A program made the position numbers and the translations under genes. A DNA stretch of 64,000 nucleotides from Cladorrhinum sp. PSN259 (Eukaryota > Ascomycota > Sordariomycetes > Sordariales > Podosporaceae). The stretch is from contig MU867092.1 of the NCBI GenBank assembly GCA_033725935.1, positions 248,001 through 312,000 on the forward strand, given 5' to 3'. Numbering within the stretch: the first letter of the stretch is position 1; the number at the start of each line of letters is the position of its first letter. This document shows positions 41,329-51,696 of this stretch, in pieces. The notes below the pieces were generated by a model. That model was not told the origin of the DNA and did no database searches. It saw only the letters and a program-made list of their open reading frames with translations.

Positions 41329-41883
41329 ATGAACGAGGCCGAGTACAACACCTTCCGAACCGAAGCCATGGCCTTCAGCATGTCAACCGCTAGCAACTCT
41401 CAGGCTCCCTGGCTTATGTTGATTGCGGTGTCGCTGCCATTTCTCGTGTACTTCTTCTACTGTTTCTTCTCTGCTTACTTCGGGCAGCAGACGGCGCCAC
41501 ACAAAAACGGCAGAGCTGATAGCGACGCTAGCCAGAAGCAGGGCAAGGTGCATGAGCCGTTGTCCCGTGAAGCATCCGACGGGCGGCAAATTATTGCATT
41601 CGACGAGCGGCAAAATATTCCGGAAGCGCGGAACATGTCCTTTGTCTTGATGGAGTTCATAGCGGAGAGGAGAGAGCGTATAGACGACGGAGATGATCAG
41701 GAAAAACAGTTTTGGCAGCAATGTGTCTGCGGGATATACAATATTATACTCAATATGGGATACAACAAGGCCGACATAGACACATGGTTGGAAGAGGTTG
41801 AGGAAGAATATTGGTTACTATCTTATGAGTGGGGAATTTCGAGGGGTAGGAGGAACCAGCAGTTAATCTACGTCCACCAGTGA
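41329..41883 (+). CDS. Small membrane-anchored protein, tandem paralogue 1
   Basis: ATG 41329 (MNEAEYNTFRTEAMAFSMST) gives 184 residues; the frame is open upstream but this ATG aligns with its neighbour. One transmembrane helix, WLMLIAVSLPFLVYFFYCFF (about 24-46), then a polar linker and an acidic helical C-terminus (FWQQCVCGIYNIILNMGYNK, then IDTWLEEVEEEYW). The order F-x-T-x-A, transmembrane segment, and (V/L)C..(L)..MG(Y/F) is repeated in the next gene (42132-42641), so the pair looks like an old tandem duplication. Family and function not recognised. Confidence 0.6.
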   Translation: MNEAEYNTFRTEAMAFSMSTASNSQAPWLMLIAVSLPFLVYFFYCFFSAYFGQQTAPHKNGRADSDASQKQGKVHEPLSREASDGRQIIAFDERQNIPEARNMSFVLMEFIAERRERIDDGDDQEKQFWQQCVCGIYNIILNMGYNKADIDTWLEEVEEEYWLLSYEWGISRGRRNQQLIYVHQ

Positions 41884-42131
41884 CATCAAATGCTGAGATT
41901 TGGTCCGGTAATAGATATTTTGGTCCTAAAATATGGTGCGCCCAATTACTAGGGTGAAGATTCCTGCCCGTGTCCTAATCCTCTTTACTCTTTACACTTG
42001 CTTAAACAGTCTGCATCTTACCCATCACTAGCCATCCTCACTCGACTGAGCAACAACTGTTTGCACAATTAGCCTTCAAGCCAATCAATCAAATCAAGTC
42101 ACGCCAAATCTTTTCCTTCCGGCAAATAAAC

Positions 42132-42641
42132 ATGGCAGAGGACAACAGCTTCCAAACCAGAGCCATCAACTTCCACACGCCAACCGGTAGCAACCAGCTC
42201 TCGCTTACGTTAGTCATTATATTTATCATTCTCGTCACGGTATCAATCCTCATCCTCGTATCCTTCTTTCGCTGCGTCCTGCCTCGACAAGACACGCCCG
42301 AGATTGCGCCATCCCCATCCCCGTCAAGGTCCGTGGACATGATCTATGCATCCTCTATTTTATTGCACTTGATCATAGAGAATGGGGAACTTTTGGACAG
42401 TGGTTTGGATCGCGTTTGTCAGCTTGTGTTCGACGATTTATGTCGTACTCTGTGCAGGATGGGATTTACCAGGGCCCAAATACAAGAACATCTAGAAAGG
42501 AAAGCCCGGGAATTAGTCGCAAAACCCAGCACAACAACACGGCAAGAAGAGGGGACTAGACTCAAGACTCCAATACGGATGAAAAGCGCTCCCTCGGGAC
42601 AACCACAGGCGACAACAAGCGCCCCAAACGTGCAGTCATGA
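42132..42641 (+). CDS. Small membrane-anchored protein, tandem paralogue 2
   Basis: 169 residues from ATG 42132 (MAEDNSFQTRAINFHTPTGS). Single helix SLTLVIIFIILVTVSILILV (about 25-47), then SYAS-type linker and a helical part ending CRTLCRMGFTRAQIQEHLER, equivalent to NIILNMGYNKADIDTWLEEV of the upstream paralogue. The tail is Thr/Lys/Pro-rich. Same strand, 249 nt downstream of paralogue 1. Divergence is high, so the duplication is not recent. Confidence 0.6.
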   Translation: MAEDNSFQTRAINFHTPTGSNQLSLTLVIIFIILVTVSILILVSFFRCVLPRQDTPEIAPSPSPSRSVDMIYASSILLHLIIENGELLDSGLDRVCQLVFDDLCRTLCRMGFTRAQIQEHLERKARELVAKPSTTTRQEEGTRLKTPIRMKSAPSGQPQATTSAPNVQS

Positions 42642-43107
42642 TCGGGCAGGTAAATGCATGTCGGTTCACCACCATGGCCGAGACGTTTTACGCGAGAGAA
42701 GATGCCGCCGAAGTTGCTTTAAAAGATTTCTGGGCCATAACGAATAACTTAAGCGTTTGTGATGATGGACTCTGGGACTTTTGAACAAAATAATAAACAT
42801 ACAGTCTTCTCAAAATGAGTTCTAAAGTGATATATTCATGTTAAACAAGCAAAATGGGTGTTAGAACTCGGCTGCTCAGAGACGGGGGTAACCGAGTATG
42901 GAGAAGTGACAATGTCGGGCGCTGAAAATCGTGGAGTTTACGACTGGGAAGGTTAAAAGGAAGATTTACTTGATCAAATTTGCGTTTACTCGTATCGACT
43001 CACTAAATCAGCACGGGCCTGGAGGACGGAGAGGATAGAGACGACGTTGCTCCTTTCATCATAAAGTAAAACGTTACAAGGCACAAGAGCTATCCTGAAC
43101 TCATTCT
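42642..43107. other. Intergenic, no gene seen
   Basis: Convergent gap between the membrane paralogue and the bZIP gene. No notable repeat. Confidence 0.5.
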
Positions 43108-43750
43108 TTAGATCCCCTCTAACTGCCCACACTGGCAGCGTTCCTCGAGCATTTTAATTCGACTCTTCAGCTGCTTAATCTCCTCCCTCAACAGCTCGTT
43201 CTCCGTCCTCTTCTTCCGGTCCCGAAACCTTCTGGTTGCCGCAGCGTTACGGGCCCTATGTTGCTTAGAGCAGAGGGAAGCGACAGGAAACTGTGCCAAT
43301 GTCTGAGGTGGCAATTGGCGCTGAGGTGCCGCTCCTCCGTCGCTTGTGAATCTCTGAGGGTGATGGAGATACGGTTGGGGCGTTGTAAGTTCTGGTTGAA
43401 CTGCTGATAGATTGGAAAAAGGGGGTAATAATTGGCGCTGAGGTTCCGTGAATCTCTGAGGGTTTCGGAGATTTGTAAGCTCTAGTCGAACTTCAGGTAA
43501 ACGAAGAGTAGCTGATAGATGGGGGAAAGGGGGTGACAATTGGCGCTGAATTGCCGCTCCTCCGGCGCTCGTAGGTGTTGATGTCGGGTGCAGCATTCTT
43601 TCTCTGGGCTGGCTGAGGAAGTACAGAAGTTCTTTTTTTTTTTTGAACACAGAAAGCTGTGCTGACTGAGAAATAATCAATTCTATACCTGGTGGTTGGT
43701 ATGGGCCTGCGGGCCACACCGCATAATTTCATCGTTTGATCAAGCGCCAT
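43108..43750 (-). CDS. bZIP transcription factor
   Basis: Exon 1 43689-43750 (MALDQTMKLCGVARRPIPTT), intron 43613-43688 (GTATAG donor, CCTCAG acceptor), exon 2 43108-43612; 188 residues. The C-terminal third is a bZIP: basic region QHRARNAAATRRFRDRKKRT with the N-x-x-A-A-x-R-F-R core, then a short zipper ENELLREEIKQLKSRIKMLE. The zipper has only about three heptads. Upstream is a Pro/Gln-rich region with imperfect repeats of QRQLxPPFxxLSA and NPQRFT units (about 38-115). It resembles small fungal bZIPs of sulphur or amino-acid type, but orthology is not claimed. Nuclear DNA-binding role expected. Confidence 0.82.
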
Positions 43751-44610
43751 TATTCGCCCCTAGGAAAGGGGAAAGGCGCAATGGTAAACCTGCCGGTTGG
43801 GACCAGATGCGCGTGGGAAATACATGTGTCTTGGTGACAGCCTCAGTTATGGTCTCTGACAAACAATGTTTCTTTGAATTAGCCCCAATATGTGAGATTA
43901 TCCTGGTCCAACCGCCATCCTCCAACCGACCCTTGGGAGCCGACAACTTTGCGTTCACCCCGCCCTCTTCACCTAGTCTTTCGGTCGAGCCAAATATCAA
44001 CTCTCCCTTGAACCGAACAAGCACAGCGTTGCGCTGAACAATGGCACATATCTCGGTCGTGGCAGTCCCTCAACCAATGGATACCTGCATATGGAGGGCA
44101 AGGCAACCTTCCGGTCACAGGAAACCGGGGCCTAACTGACTTGGAGAGGGCGACAAGCTGCTCTTAGGAGGGGTGGCTCCAACCACTTCCCCCCCCCCCC
44201 CAAAGCTCCCGCCTCCTTGCTCCCGGCCAACATGAGCTCAGCACCACATCATCTTTCTGTAACCCGAGATTGCCGTTGCTTGGTTGTCGCCTTGCCGTCC
44301 GTTCGGCGCCATAAGGGATGGCCCTGGTAGGCCGCGGAGGGTCCTTGGCATTGTCCTGTCAGCCCTTCTGTTTGGAAGATATGTACCATATGCAGCATGT
44401 CTGGTCTGGCCAGCGCCCCTGCAACCCTTGAAGCCAGGCCGCGAACCACTGTTGTTTCTCAATCGTTTTTCATATCACAATGACCACAGTTCCAGGTTTA
44501 CCTTTTTCTCTTGTTAAGAGCGCATTCTCTCCCTAATCAGCTGGTTTAAGTAGCCAGGAACAGTCACTACATTCTACCATCAAACACAAAATCCAACATT
44601 ACACATCACC
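43751..44610. other. Divergent intergenic region, no gene seen
   Basis: Between divergent starts of the bZIP gene and the EST1-like gene. Contains a poly-C tract at about 44190-44203. Overlapping frames at 44.24-44.5 kb show no family features. Confidence 0.5.
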
Positions 44611-46666
44611 ATGGAGCACCAAGCCAAGAACTCGCACGGCCAAACTCTCTCAGCCACCGCCGATTCGGATTCTGTTACCGTCGATTGGGATTATCTTACC
44701 GTCGATTCCGATCCTGTCATCGTCTATCCGGATTCTGTCATCGCCGATTCGGATTCTGTTACCGTCGACTCGGATTCTATCGCCAATACTAACTTCGAGG
44801 CGACCACTCGACAAGCTCCGATAGGTATTATTTGTCCGATGGGTTTTCGACAAGCCCCGCTGGGTATCGCTGAGGCCCTTTTGCTAGGCTGCAAAATCGA
44901 AGGCTCCTACTCCCGCAGCGCTTCATCTCGGTCACAGCCTCCGATCCACGTCCCCACTCCCAATACAGAGGAGCTCATCAAGCAGCCATACACCCGTCCA
45001 ATCTCGCCAGAACAGCTTACTGCCGAGGTCAAGGGCATCTATGCTGGACTTGTTATGGTCGAAAAGAAATGTATCGAGATCGACAACGCACAGAGCCAGC
45101 AGAATGACCCAATCAAGGAGCTTAATCATGATCAGTGGCAGGCATTGGTTGCATTACATCGTACTCTCCTTCAAGAACACCACGATTTTCTTCTTGCCTC
45201 ACAGCATCATTCGGCAAGCCCAGCGCTTAGAAGATCCGCATCCGAAAATGCGGTGCCAGCCCGTATATGGAGACACGGTATTCACTCCTTTCTCGGATTA
45301 TTGAGGCACCGCCTCCCAGCCAGTGCAGAGCATATGCTTATGTTTATTTATCTCGCCTATTCTATGATGACCGTGCTTTATGTAACTGTTCCAGCTTTTG
45401 AAGATATATGGGCTGAATGTCTAGGACACCTTGCACGGTACCGGAGGCTTATGGCTATCCAAGAGGTTAATATCTCGGACGCAGAACACTGGGTTAACGT
45501 TGGTTATTATTGGTATTCCAAGGCTTCTCACAAAGCTTTCACTGCTGGCCGTTTATATCATCATTTGGCTGTCATCGCCCACCCCAACGCACTACAGCAG
45601 CTTTATTACTACACCAAGTCACTCTGTGTCGCTATCCCCTTCGCCTCTACTCGCAATAATATCATGACTCTCTTCGATCCTATCTTCAATAAGCAACAAG
45701 CAGTACTTCCTATTAAACTTGTCTTCACAAAAACACATGGAATAATGTTTAGTGGTAAGCAACAAGAGAATCTGAAGTCGTCTAGGGACGACTTTTTGCT
45801 GGCGCTGGATAGCTATATCGCTAGGATGGAGAGGAGATGGCTTGAGATTGGGTAAAAATTCTCGTCCACATTTATTTGTCAAGCGCTAATCTCTTTATAG
45901 ATATTTCACCGCACTCTCAAATTGCTGTGCTGTAGTCGGTTATGGCGATGTTACCAATCCAATCTTTCAACAACTCTGTTCCGAGGATCCGCAAGATCCG
46001 GGTGAATCCACCAAAAAACAACTTCAAGATGCCATAGCTCTCTTCGTTCAAACCTACGATATTGTTGTTCACCGGCTCAGCGATCCCAACGTTCTTCCCT
46101 ACCTCAATACAACGCTCGTCTTTGTCTACCATCTTACATTTTATCCCGGGGCTATTTCCTATATTGCTCCCCAATTTGCCTGGAAACGTACGGCCGATAT
46201 GCTCAATAATTTGGCGACTTCCTGTACAGATTTTACCTATATTGAGGGGGAAAGCATCCCTCAATGCGGACAGCCCTTGCCCGAGGACTTTGCTATGAGG
46301 GGGCTGCGGTGGTGTGATAAGGTTTATCCCAGCAATTGGTTTGACAATGTCTGGATGGATGACGACGAGAAATACTTTGAGACGTCTGATAGGGCAGAGA
46401 ATAGGCACAACCGGGTTCTGTGGTTGGGTTGCAGGCTCGCCGCGATGGGTGGAAAATATCTGCAGTATAGTTCTGAGACGCACGATTTCAGTGTCGCTCC
46501 GGAGTATGACACCCCCACGGTTGACACTCTTGAGATGCGGGAGCTGCCTGATGCTCCGGACACCACCACGGCTGACACTCTTGAGATGGGGGAGCTGCCT
46601 GATGCTCCGGAGTACGACACCCCCACGGTTGACAGTCTTGAGAGGGCGAGTTGCCGGATGCTGTAG
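44611..46666 (+). CDS. EST1/SMG7-like protein (Est1-type DNA/RNA-binding domain)
   Basis: Exons 44611-45851 and 45901-46666 (donor GTAAAA, branch GCTAAT, acceptor TTATAG), 668 residues, start in CACCATGGAG. The N-terminus has Asp/Ser-Val repeats (DSDSVTVD, DSDPVIVY, DSVIADS). From about residue 125 it follows the tetratricopeptide-like EST1/SMG5-7 pattern: VKGIYAGLVMVEKKCIEIDN, WQALVALHRTLLQEHHDFLL, RIWRHGIHSFLGLLRHRLP, WVNVGYYWYSKASHKAFTAG and RLYHHLAVIAHPNALQQLYY. The C-terminal exon has LPEDFAMRGLRWCDKVYP, then WFDN...RAENRHNRVLWLGCRL. The PIN nuclease domain of SMG6 is absent. Relatives act in telomerase recruitment and nonsense-mediated decay; a role of this accessory copy is not known. 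Three near-repeats of TVDTLEMRELPDAPEY end the protein. Confidence 0.8.
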
Positions 46667-47722
46667 TTTCTGCTTGACCGGACGCATTACGCAGCTGTGG
46701 GAAGCTGCTTCATGTTTTGCTTAGCTATATCTCAATCCACTCTCTCACATCAGTGCCTCCATTAGATCACTTGCATTGCAAAAAGAGTAATAACTTGTGA
46801 CAAGGATATTGTGAGTCAGTGCATAAAAGAAGATGTTAATCTGATATGTCTCCGTCATTCTCGATTTGCTAACGGTGAACTTCTCATCGGTTTCAATAGG
46901 GTGTTCCCCCTCAAAGTGCTGTGTGTCCTCATTCCACTCGAAAAAACACGGCTGTCCCCTCAATTGTATAATCTGTTACTCTCAGGAGTCTTGTCTTTTT
47001 CCCAGATGTGGTAAGCTCTTTGGCAGTCTCAATTCTATTATTCGTAAACTAACTCTCTTATAGGCCACCCTGTATGCCGGGAGTGCCTGAGCAAGTTACC
47101 CGCTGAGATTCGCTGCGGTTTATGCCCATGGAAATTTGGGTTGTGGATTTGTTGTTTGACCCACCTGCTGCAGGTGGGGCAATCCCCACGTGTGATGTGG
47201 GATTTCTTCTTCCCGCAACTGCCGAATCCATCATCTGTTTCCCATCCAGCGTGCCTCGCCACAGAATCATGTTCACATTTGGGTTATATTGGTACACCTT
47301 AATACTGTTCAGCAGACTCCTGTCGATGGCTCAATATAAACAGATCTGAGCGGTGGTGGCCTACCCAGCGCTCTTCCACCACTGCAAGTTCTCCAGAGTA
47401 TTAGTTTTGCTCTGTGCTTGGACGTGTAGAAGGTCTCCCTGCCACACAAGTGTTGAAAAGAATGTCCTCTCATAGCAGTGGCTCAGCCAGCCACTTGAAC
47501 GACATATAGTGATGTTGAGGAACGCGTTGGGCGTTATACGTTATCCCGACAGGGTGCAGTCAGTAATGCTCATTCTTTCTTTGCACCTCGGACTGACTAA
47601 GATCAAGTCATCGAGGTTGGCGGAGGAAGAAGACTGGTCCTCTCGAAGCTTAACCGAGAAGCCCCAGCAAAGGGAACAGTAGTCACTAGATGGGACGTAA
47701 GGAGAGATAGTAATATTTCTAA
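46667..47722. other. Repeat-derived intergenic region
   Basis: No gene seen. At about 47157-47193, CCACCTGCTGCAGGTGGGGC and following AATCCCCAC repeat the hairpin core of the 27.2-kb array. At about 47505-47640 are decayed copies of the 23.8-24.3 kb units (GATGTTGAGGAACGCGTTGG, CCCGACAGGGTGCAGTCAGT, GGTTGGCGGAGGAAGAAGAC). The two regions therefore share ancestry. Confidence 0.7.
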
Positions 47723-48463
47723 CTACAGCGTCCAGATTTTATAGCATCCGTCGACAACCATAAAATTTCCAGACTGTAACGATATTTCATCTTTACCGTC
47801 ACCTTTACTAAGTATCTCTTCTGCGTAAAAGTCAACAGATGCCTCTGCCGATTTTCCATCGTAGCGAGTGAAATGCGCTGTAAACGTGCCAGAGAGGTCA
47901 TTCCGTAAGGTTACTGTTGCCTTCAGCTTCGTCTTTTCCTTCTTTTCCTTCCGAATCCCCCATATTGAAAGCATCACTAAATCTACGCGTATGCGTGGTC
48001 CGGATAGGTAACCGCACAACTGCATCCTATCCTCCCCTATATAGTCGAATTTGCTTCTTAGCATTACCGATCTGCTGCAGGGCAAACGTGTGCTAGGCGC
48101 GACTATTTGCACGTAGCCATCCCAACTATTAATTCCAATGGATACAGGAGAAATATCGTATGTCGGTATTGCAAGGGGGGACGTCGGCTGCTGGTCCTTA
48201 ATTATTATAGGCGGGAGCCATATCCCATCTCGGCCGAGCTTCGTAGAGGAATAGGAAGCTCGCCGGTTTGTAACTTGAGCAGCAAGGCGTGATCTGGCCA
48301 AGACTGCCTTGAAAGGAGATATCGAGTTTGGCAGTTGAACAGGAGGACAATGGGGAAGATTGGTAGCCGTAGAACCTAAGGGCCTCGTTTGCCAGGGACG
48401 AATTATAACTTGATTCTTAACCCGGCTCTGAAGGTATTTCGCGAGCAGAGATGAACTTCGCAT
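47723..48463 (-). CDS. Hypothetical beta-rich protein
   Basis: ATG 48463 (MRSSSLLAKYLQSRVKNQVI) gives 246 residues. The start is Ser/Leu/Arg-rich with few acids, so a mitochondrial presequence is possible. The C-terminal 140 residues alternate strands (DGYVQIVAPSTRLPCSRSVM, FDYIGEDRMQLCGYL, KLKATVTLRNDLSGTFTAHF, NFMVVDGCYKIWTL). Its 3' end and flank (GAGAGATAGTA...ACAGCGTCCAGATTTT) recur as a remnant near 56725-56780. No known family recognised. Confidence 0.5.
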   Translation of the reverse strand: MRSSSLLAKYLQSRVKNQVIIRPWQTRPLGSTATNLPHCPPVQLPNSISPFKAVLARSRLAAQVTNRRASYSSTKLGRDGIWLPPIIIKDQQPTSPLAIPTYDISPVSIGINSWDGYVQIVAPSTRLPCSRSVMLRSKFDYIGEDRMQLCGYLSGPRIRVDLVMLSIWGIRKEKKEKTKLKATVTLRNDLSGTFTAHFTRYDGKSAEASVDFYAEEILSKGDGKDEISLQSGNFMVVDGCYKIWTL

Positions 48464-49269
48464 ATTTATTAGCAGGCCTCCCACCACCGGCGTAACAGGT
48501 AGACTTACGAGACTCTATTCGAACCCATCTCGTAAATATGCGACTGAGGTAAAGAAAACAGAAGAGGGGTAACGTCACGAATGTTACTGCCTTTCTGCGC
48601 CACTCTTGTGGCGCATGTCGGCACCACGGGGGATCATCTCTCTTGGCGATGGACCCACTATGGCAGCATTTGGCCCACACCTGATTGGTCTACCAAGTTT
48701 GGACCACTACGACTGCCGACAAAGAGCCGGGCCCGTCTGCGTTCCGATCTAGGAGGGCCGGTTGATACGATGTGAAGGCCAAAGTCGCCAGGCGCTGATA
48801 CCACGCAAGAGGTCAGGATGGGCAGCACTGATATGGGCCTCATGGAATGGACGAGCAATAGCAATTGTGGAATACGTGAGAGCGTTATCGGGCATAACCG
48901 GAAAAAAATTAAAAATAAAAATAATAAAAAACCCCGAACAATTATCATGATGGGAGCTGGGAATGCAAGCTGGTATACCTTGGAAGGTTGGGCTGGATAA
49001 ATGCTGGGTTACATATTCCCACTGGACTTCTGATATAAACTTCAAAAGAGATGTGGAGTCTCAGCAACGGGGCGGACCTTTTGTCAATACTTTGTGTGAA
49101 GACTCTTGGTATCGATCTGGCCTCCCGCTTGTGAATTAACAGGGATACGGTTGCCCATCAACTGCATCGACGAAATCTCAAGCAAGGAACAACCGCAAGT
49201 TAAACGACGATTGAGTGCAATTATCAGATATCTACATCCAACCGCCAACTTGAAGTCCATTGCCTCTTA
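48464..49269. other. Intergenic, no confident gene
   Basis: Short frames in several directions (48749-49045 minus, 48658-48948 minus) lack family features. The right end is 3' flank of the zinc-finger pseudogene. Confidence 0.45.
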
Positions 49270-49944
49270 TCACACATATATCTCCTCCCCACCTGCTGGT
49301 GCCATCGGTGTAGAGGCATTGACCTCTCTCGTTCCATTTGGCTTGGGCATAATAAGTCGCATTCCAGGTTTGGTGACAAATCTCTGGGGGCAGCGAACCA
49401 TATGTCTATATCGAGTTAGTAAATACTTTATTTTAGAGTAATTAGTTAGTGCTTTCAAAGCTTACCTTCTCTTACGGTATGGGCGATTGAACTTGTGACC
49501 ACAGTAGTCGCACGCCATATGGGTGTCTTTTCTAGTGAATGTTTCTTTGCACCCTTGCAGTTCGCATACAAAGGGGGGAGGTTGCTCAGACTTGACCGGG
49601 TGATCGTTGGGCTCGTGTCAGGTTGCTGAAGATGTAGTATACGTGCCGATGTTTTTCGGGTAAAAGGTGTAGACCGATGGAGAAGAAGAGTACTGAGAAG
49701 TCTCTATGTCATGGCCGTTATACTCCCAAGCAGTCTGTATCGGAGCAACGACTGGTGATTGGGGAACGGAGCCAGCCGGGGGAGGAGTCGAGGCAGAGTG
49801 GGTGTAGCTGTGAGAGTAGACGTCGTGGCTTTTAGAGGAGCTGTTGGAAAAGTCGTACTTCATGAAAAGGATGGGGTCAATGAGGATGTTCCGGTCGGCC
49901 TGGCTCATCGAGTCGAGAGGCAGGGGAGAGTTCTTTGGGTCCAT
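49270..49944 (-). pseudogene. C2H2 zinc-finger family copy 2 with premature stop
   Basis: ATG 49944 (MDPKNSPLPLDSMSQADRNI) aligns with the starts of the copies at 39607, 55833 and 57474. The frame meets TGA at 49618-49620 directly after TYTTSSAT. In copy 3 the same place reads SSATWHKPD, so a Trp codon has become a stop. Beyond it the frame continues sensibly: HEPNDHPVKSEQPPPFVCEL, CKETFTRKDTHM, CDYCGHKFNRPYRKR. It then crosses an intron 49406-49465 into a last exon with PKPNGTREVNA and GGEEIYV, matching copy 4. The zinc finger is also shortened relative to copy 4. One nonsense change plus a deletion suggests a non-functional copy. Confidence 0.75.
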
Positions 49945-50658
49945 GATGGGTGGAATCGCGGTGCAGAACTGGTTGATGAGAGCTTGTGTCGTCCAGTTGA
50001 CAGCACAGACGTGCCCGGAAGGTACGCCCTGTTTATACGGCCCGCCACTTTCCGTTGTTGATACTTTAAAGGCAGCTCCTTTCGATTGTTGCCGAAGTGT
50101 CTCTCGCCTAAGCAACTCCTATCCGTGGTTGGACGTCATGACATGGATTGCGCAGAGTATGTAACCATGGCTGTAGAGGATGGCTGTCTGTCCAACCACG
50201 TCCAACCGCCCCATGCCCACCCACCCATTCATCTACGCTCTACGGATGTCCCTTTCAAAAGTCTTGCGCAGTGCCAAGCCAGTCAACAGATTGATTGGAA
50301 GGACTATGTCGTCATTTTTTTTTTTTTTTTTTTTTTTTTAAAGGCCCTAAAGGATTTCAAAATAGGCTGGGTAAGCGGCGAAAGACAAAACGTTGGATAT
50401 GGGGACATGGGGTTGGACATGGGGTGTTGGACATGGAATGGGTGGTTGGACATGCCGGCTTGGGGTGGGTAGCCAGGGGCCTCAACTGCATGACCTCCTT
50501 CAGCCACCAATCACAACGTTGCACACATGCTTGTTGGCTCCTAGCGTACCGTACTGTGGGAACCAATCGAATTCACGAAGCGCCAAGAGACTCCTCGAAG
50601 GAGAGGTACGTAGCAGAGTGCTTGTAGGTGCCCCACAATGAGACACAATCCCGAATAT
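49945..50658. other. Upstream region of zinc-finger copy 2, with inverted repeat to 58.9-59.2 kb
   Basis: 49985-50075 contains the family promoter blocks (GACAGCACAGACGTGCCCGG, CCACTTTCCGTTGTTGATAC). A T-run lies at about 50316-50339. About 50480-50600 (CAATCACAACGTTGCACACA, TGGCTCCTAGCGTACCGTAC) recurs inverted at about 58935-59100. Pieces with repeated TTGGACATGG near 50400-50450 are low-complexity. Confidence 0.65.
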
Positions 50659-51425
50659 ATTGTCATGTAGCAAGGTCAATCCGATAACGGAATTCCTTGC
50701 AGCGCGCTACCCATAAAAATCATTACAACCACCCCCGCGCATTGGTTCCACCCCAACTAGTGTAGGTTGCGTCCTAATTTATTTATTTTGTCTGTCAAGC
50801 GAATAGGAAAACCTGTCACCCGTGTGGTGCCCTAACGACAAATTATGCGTGCAGCATCCGCTATCCGGGAAAGGTCTAGCTGAAAAGCGGCAGTGTGTCA
50901 CTGCTGTCGCTAAAATCCCGAAGATGCGGGGTTAAGTTGACCTTTACTGTGCTGATTGCACGGTGACATGCGTACTTGCCCCCCCCCCCCCAGCAAAAAT
51001 TTCCGTATTGTCGTGTAGCGAGGTCAATCCGATAATGGAATTCCTTGCAGCGCGCTATCCGTAAAAAGCATTGTAACTACCCCCTGCGCAATAATTCCAC
51101 CCCAACATATTGTACACTAGACTAGGTTGCGAGAGAGTGGCAGGTTTTCTAGTGCCGCCTTGACAACGTCCTAGTTTATTTATTTTGTCTGTTAAGCGAA
51201 TAGGAAAACCTGTCACCCGTGTGGTGCCCTAACGACAAATTACGCGTGCAGCATCCGCTATCCGGGAAAGGTCTAGCTGAAAAGCGGCAGCGCTAAGGAT
51301 GTGTGAGTCATTGCTGTCGCTAAAATCCCGAAGATGCGGGGTTAAGTTGACCTTTACTGTGCTGATTGCACGGTGACATGCGTACTTGCCCCCCCCCCCC
51401 CCCCCCCCCCAAAGCAAAAATTTCC
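50659..51425. repeat. Tandem direct duplication of a poly-C-ended unit
   Basis: Copy 1 (about 50659-51000) and copy 2 (about 51007-51425) both run ATTGTCATGTAGCAAGGTCA ... GGAAAACCTGTCACCCGTGT ... GGGGTTAAGTTGACCTTTAC ... GTGACATGCGTACTTGCC, then poly-C, then AGCAAAAATTTCC. Copy 2 has about 70 nt extra (AACATATTGTACACTAGACT and following). The poly-C runs are at about 50979-50992 and 51389-51410. No coding capacity is evident. Confidence 0.88.
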
Positions 51426-51696
51426 ATTTTTTCCCCTGGTCCGAAGACGCCCGTCCGACGTATTAAATGCCGTTCATCAAATACGGGGACTTCAACCAGC
51501 GCGAGCATATTATCAGCGTGAGTTTGGGTATGTGAGCAATTGTAAAAAAATAAATAAAAATAGAAAGGGCCTATGCCGTGGATCTTGATACTTCCAAAGA
51601 TACAACAGACTTCTTTGCTTCAAAATATTCCTCCTCATGTGGTTGTTTTCTTCTGTCATTTGTGAAGTAGCGCAGTAATTAACCCTTCGTGCATAT
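51426..51696. other. 3' flank, nothing recognised
   Basis: Unique A+T-rich sequence up to the stop codon of the neighbouring minus-strand gene. Confidence 0.4.

Noticed and set aside
49106..49441. Plus-strand frame and its look-alike at 57876-58130 (minus) as a conserved gene
   Set aside because: Their similarity is explained by the reverse strand: both are shadows of the conserved second exon and 3' flank of zinc-finger copies 2 and 4.
49618..49620. RIP as the cause of the TGA in zinc-finger copy 2
   Set aside because: The changed base would be a C followed by C on the opposite strand, not the CpA context favoured by RIP, so I do not claim RIP there.
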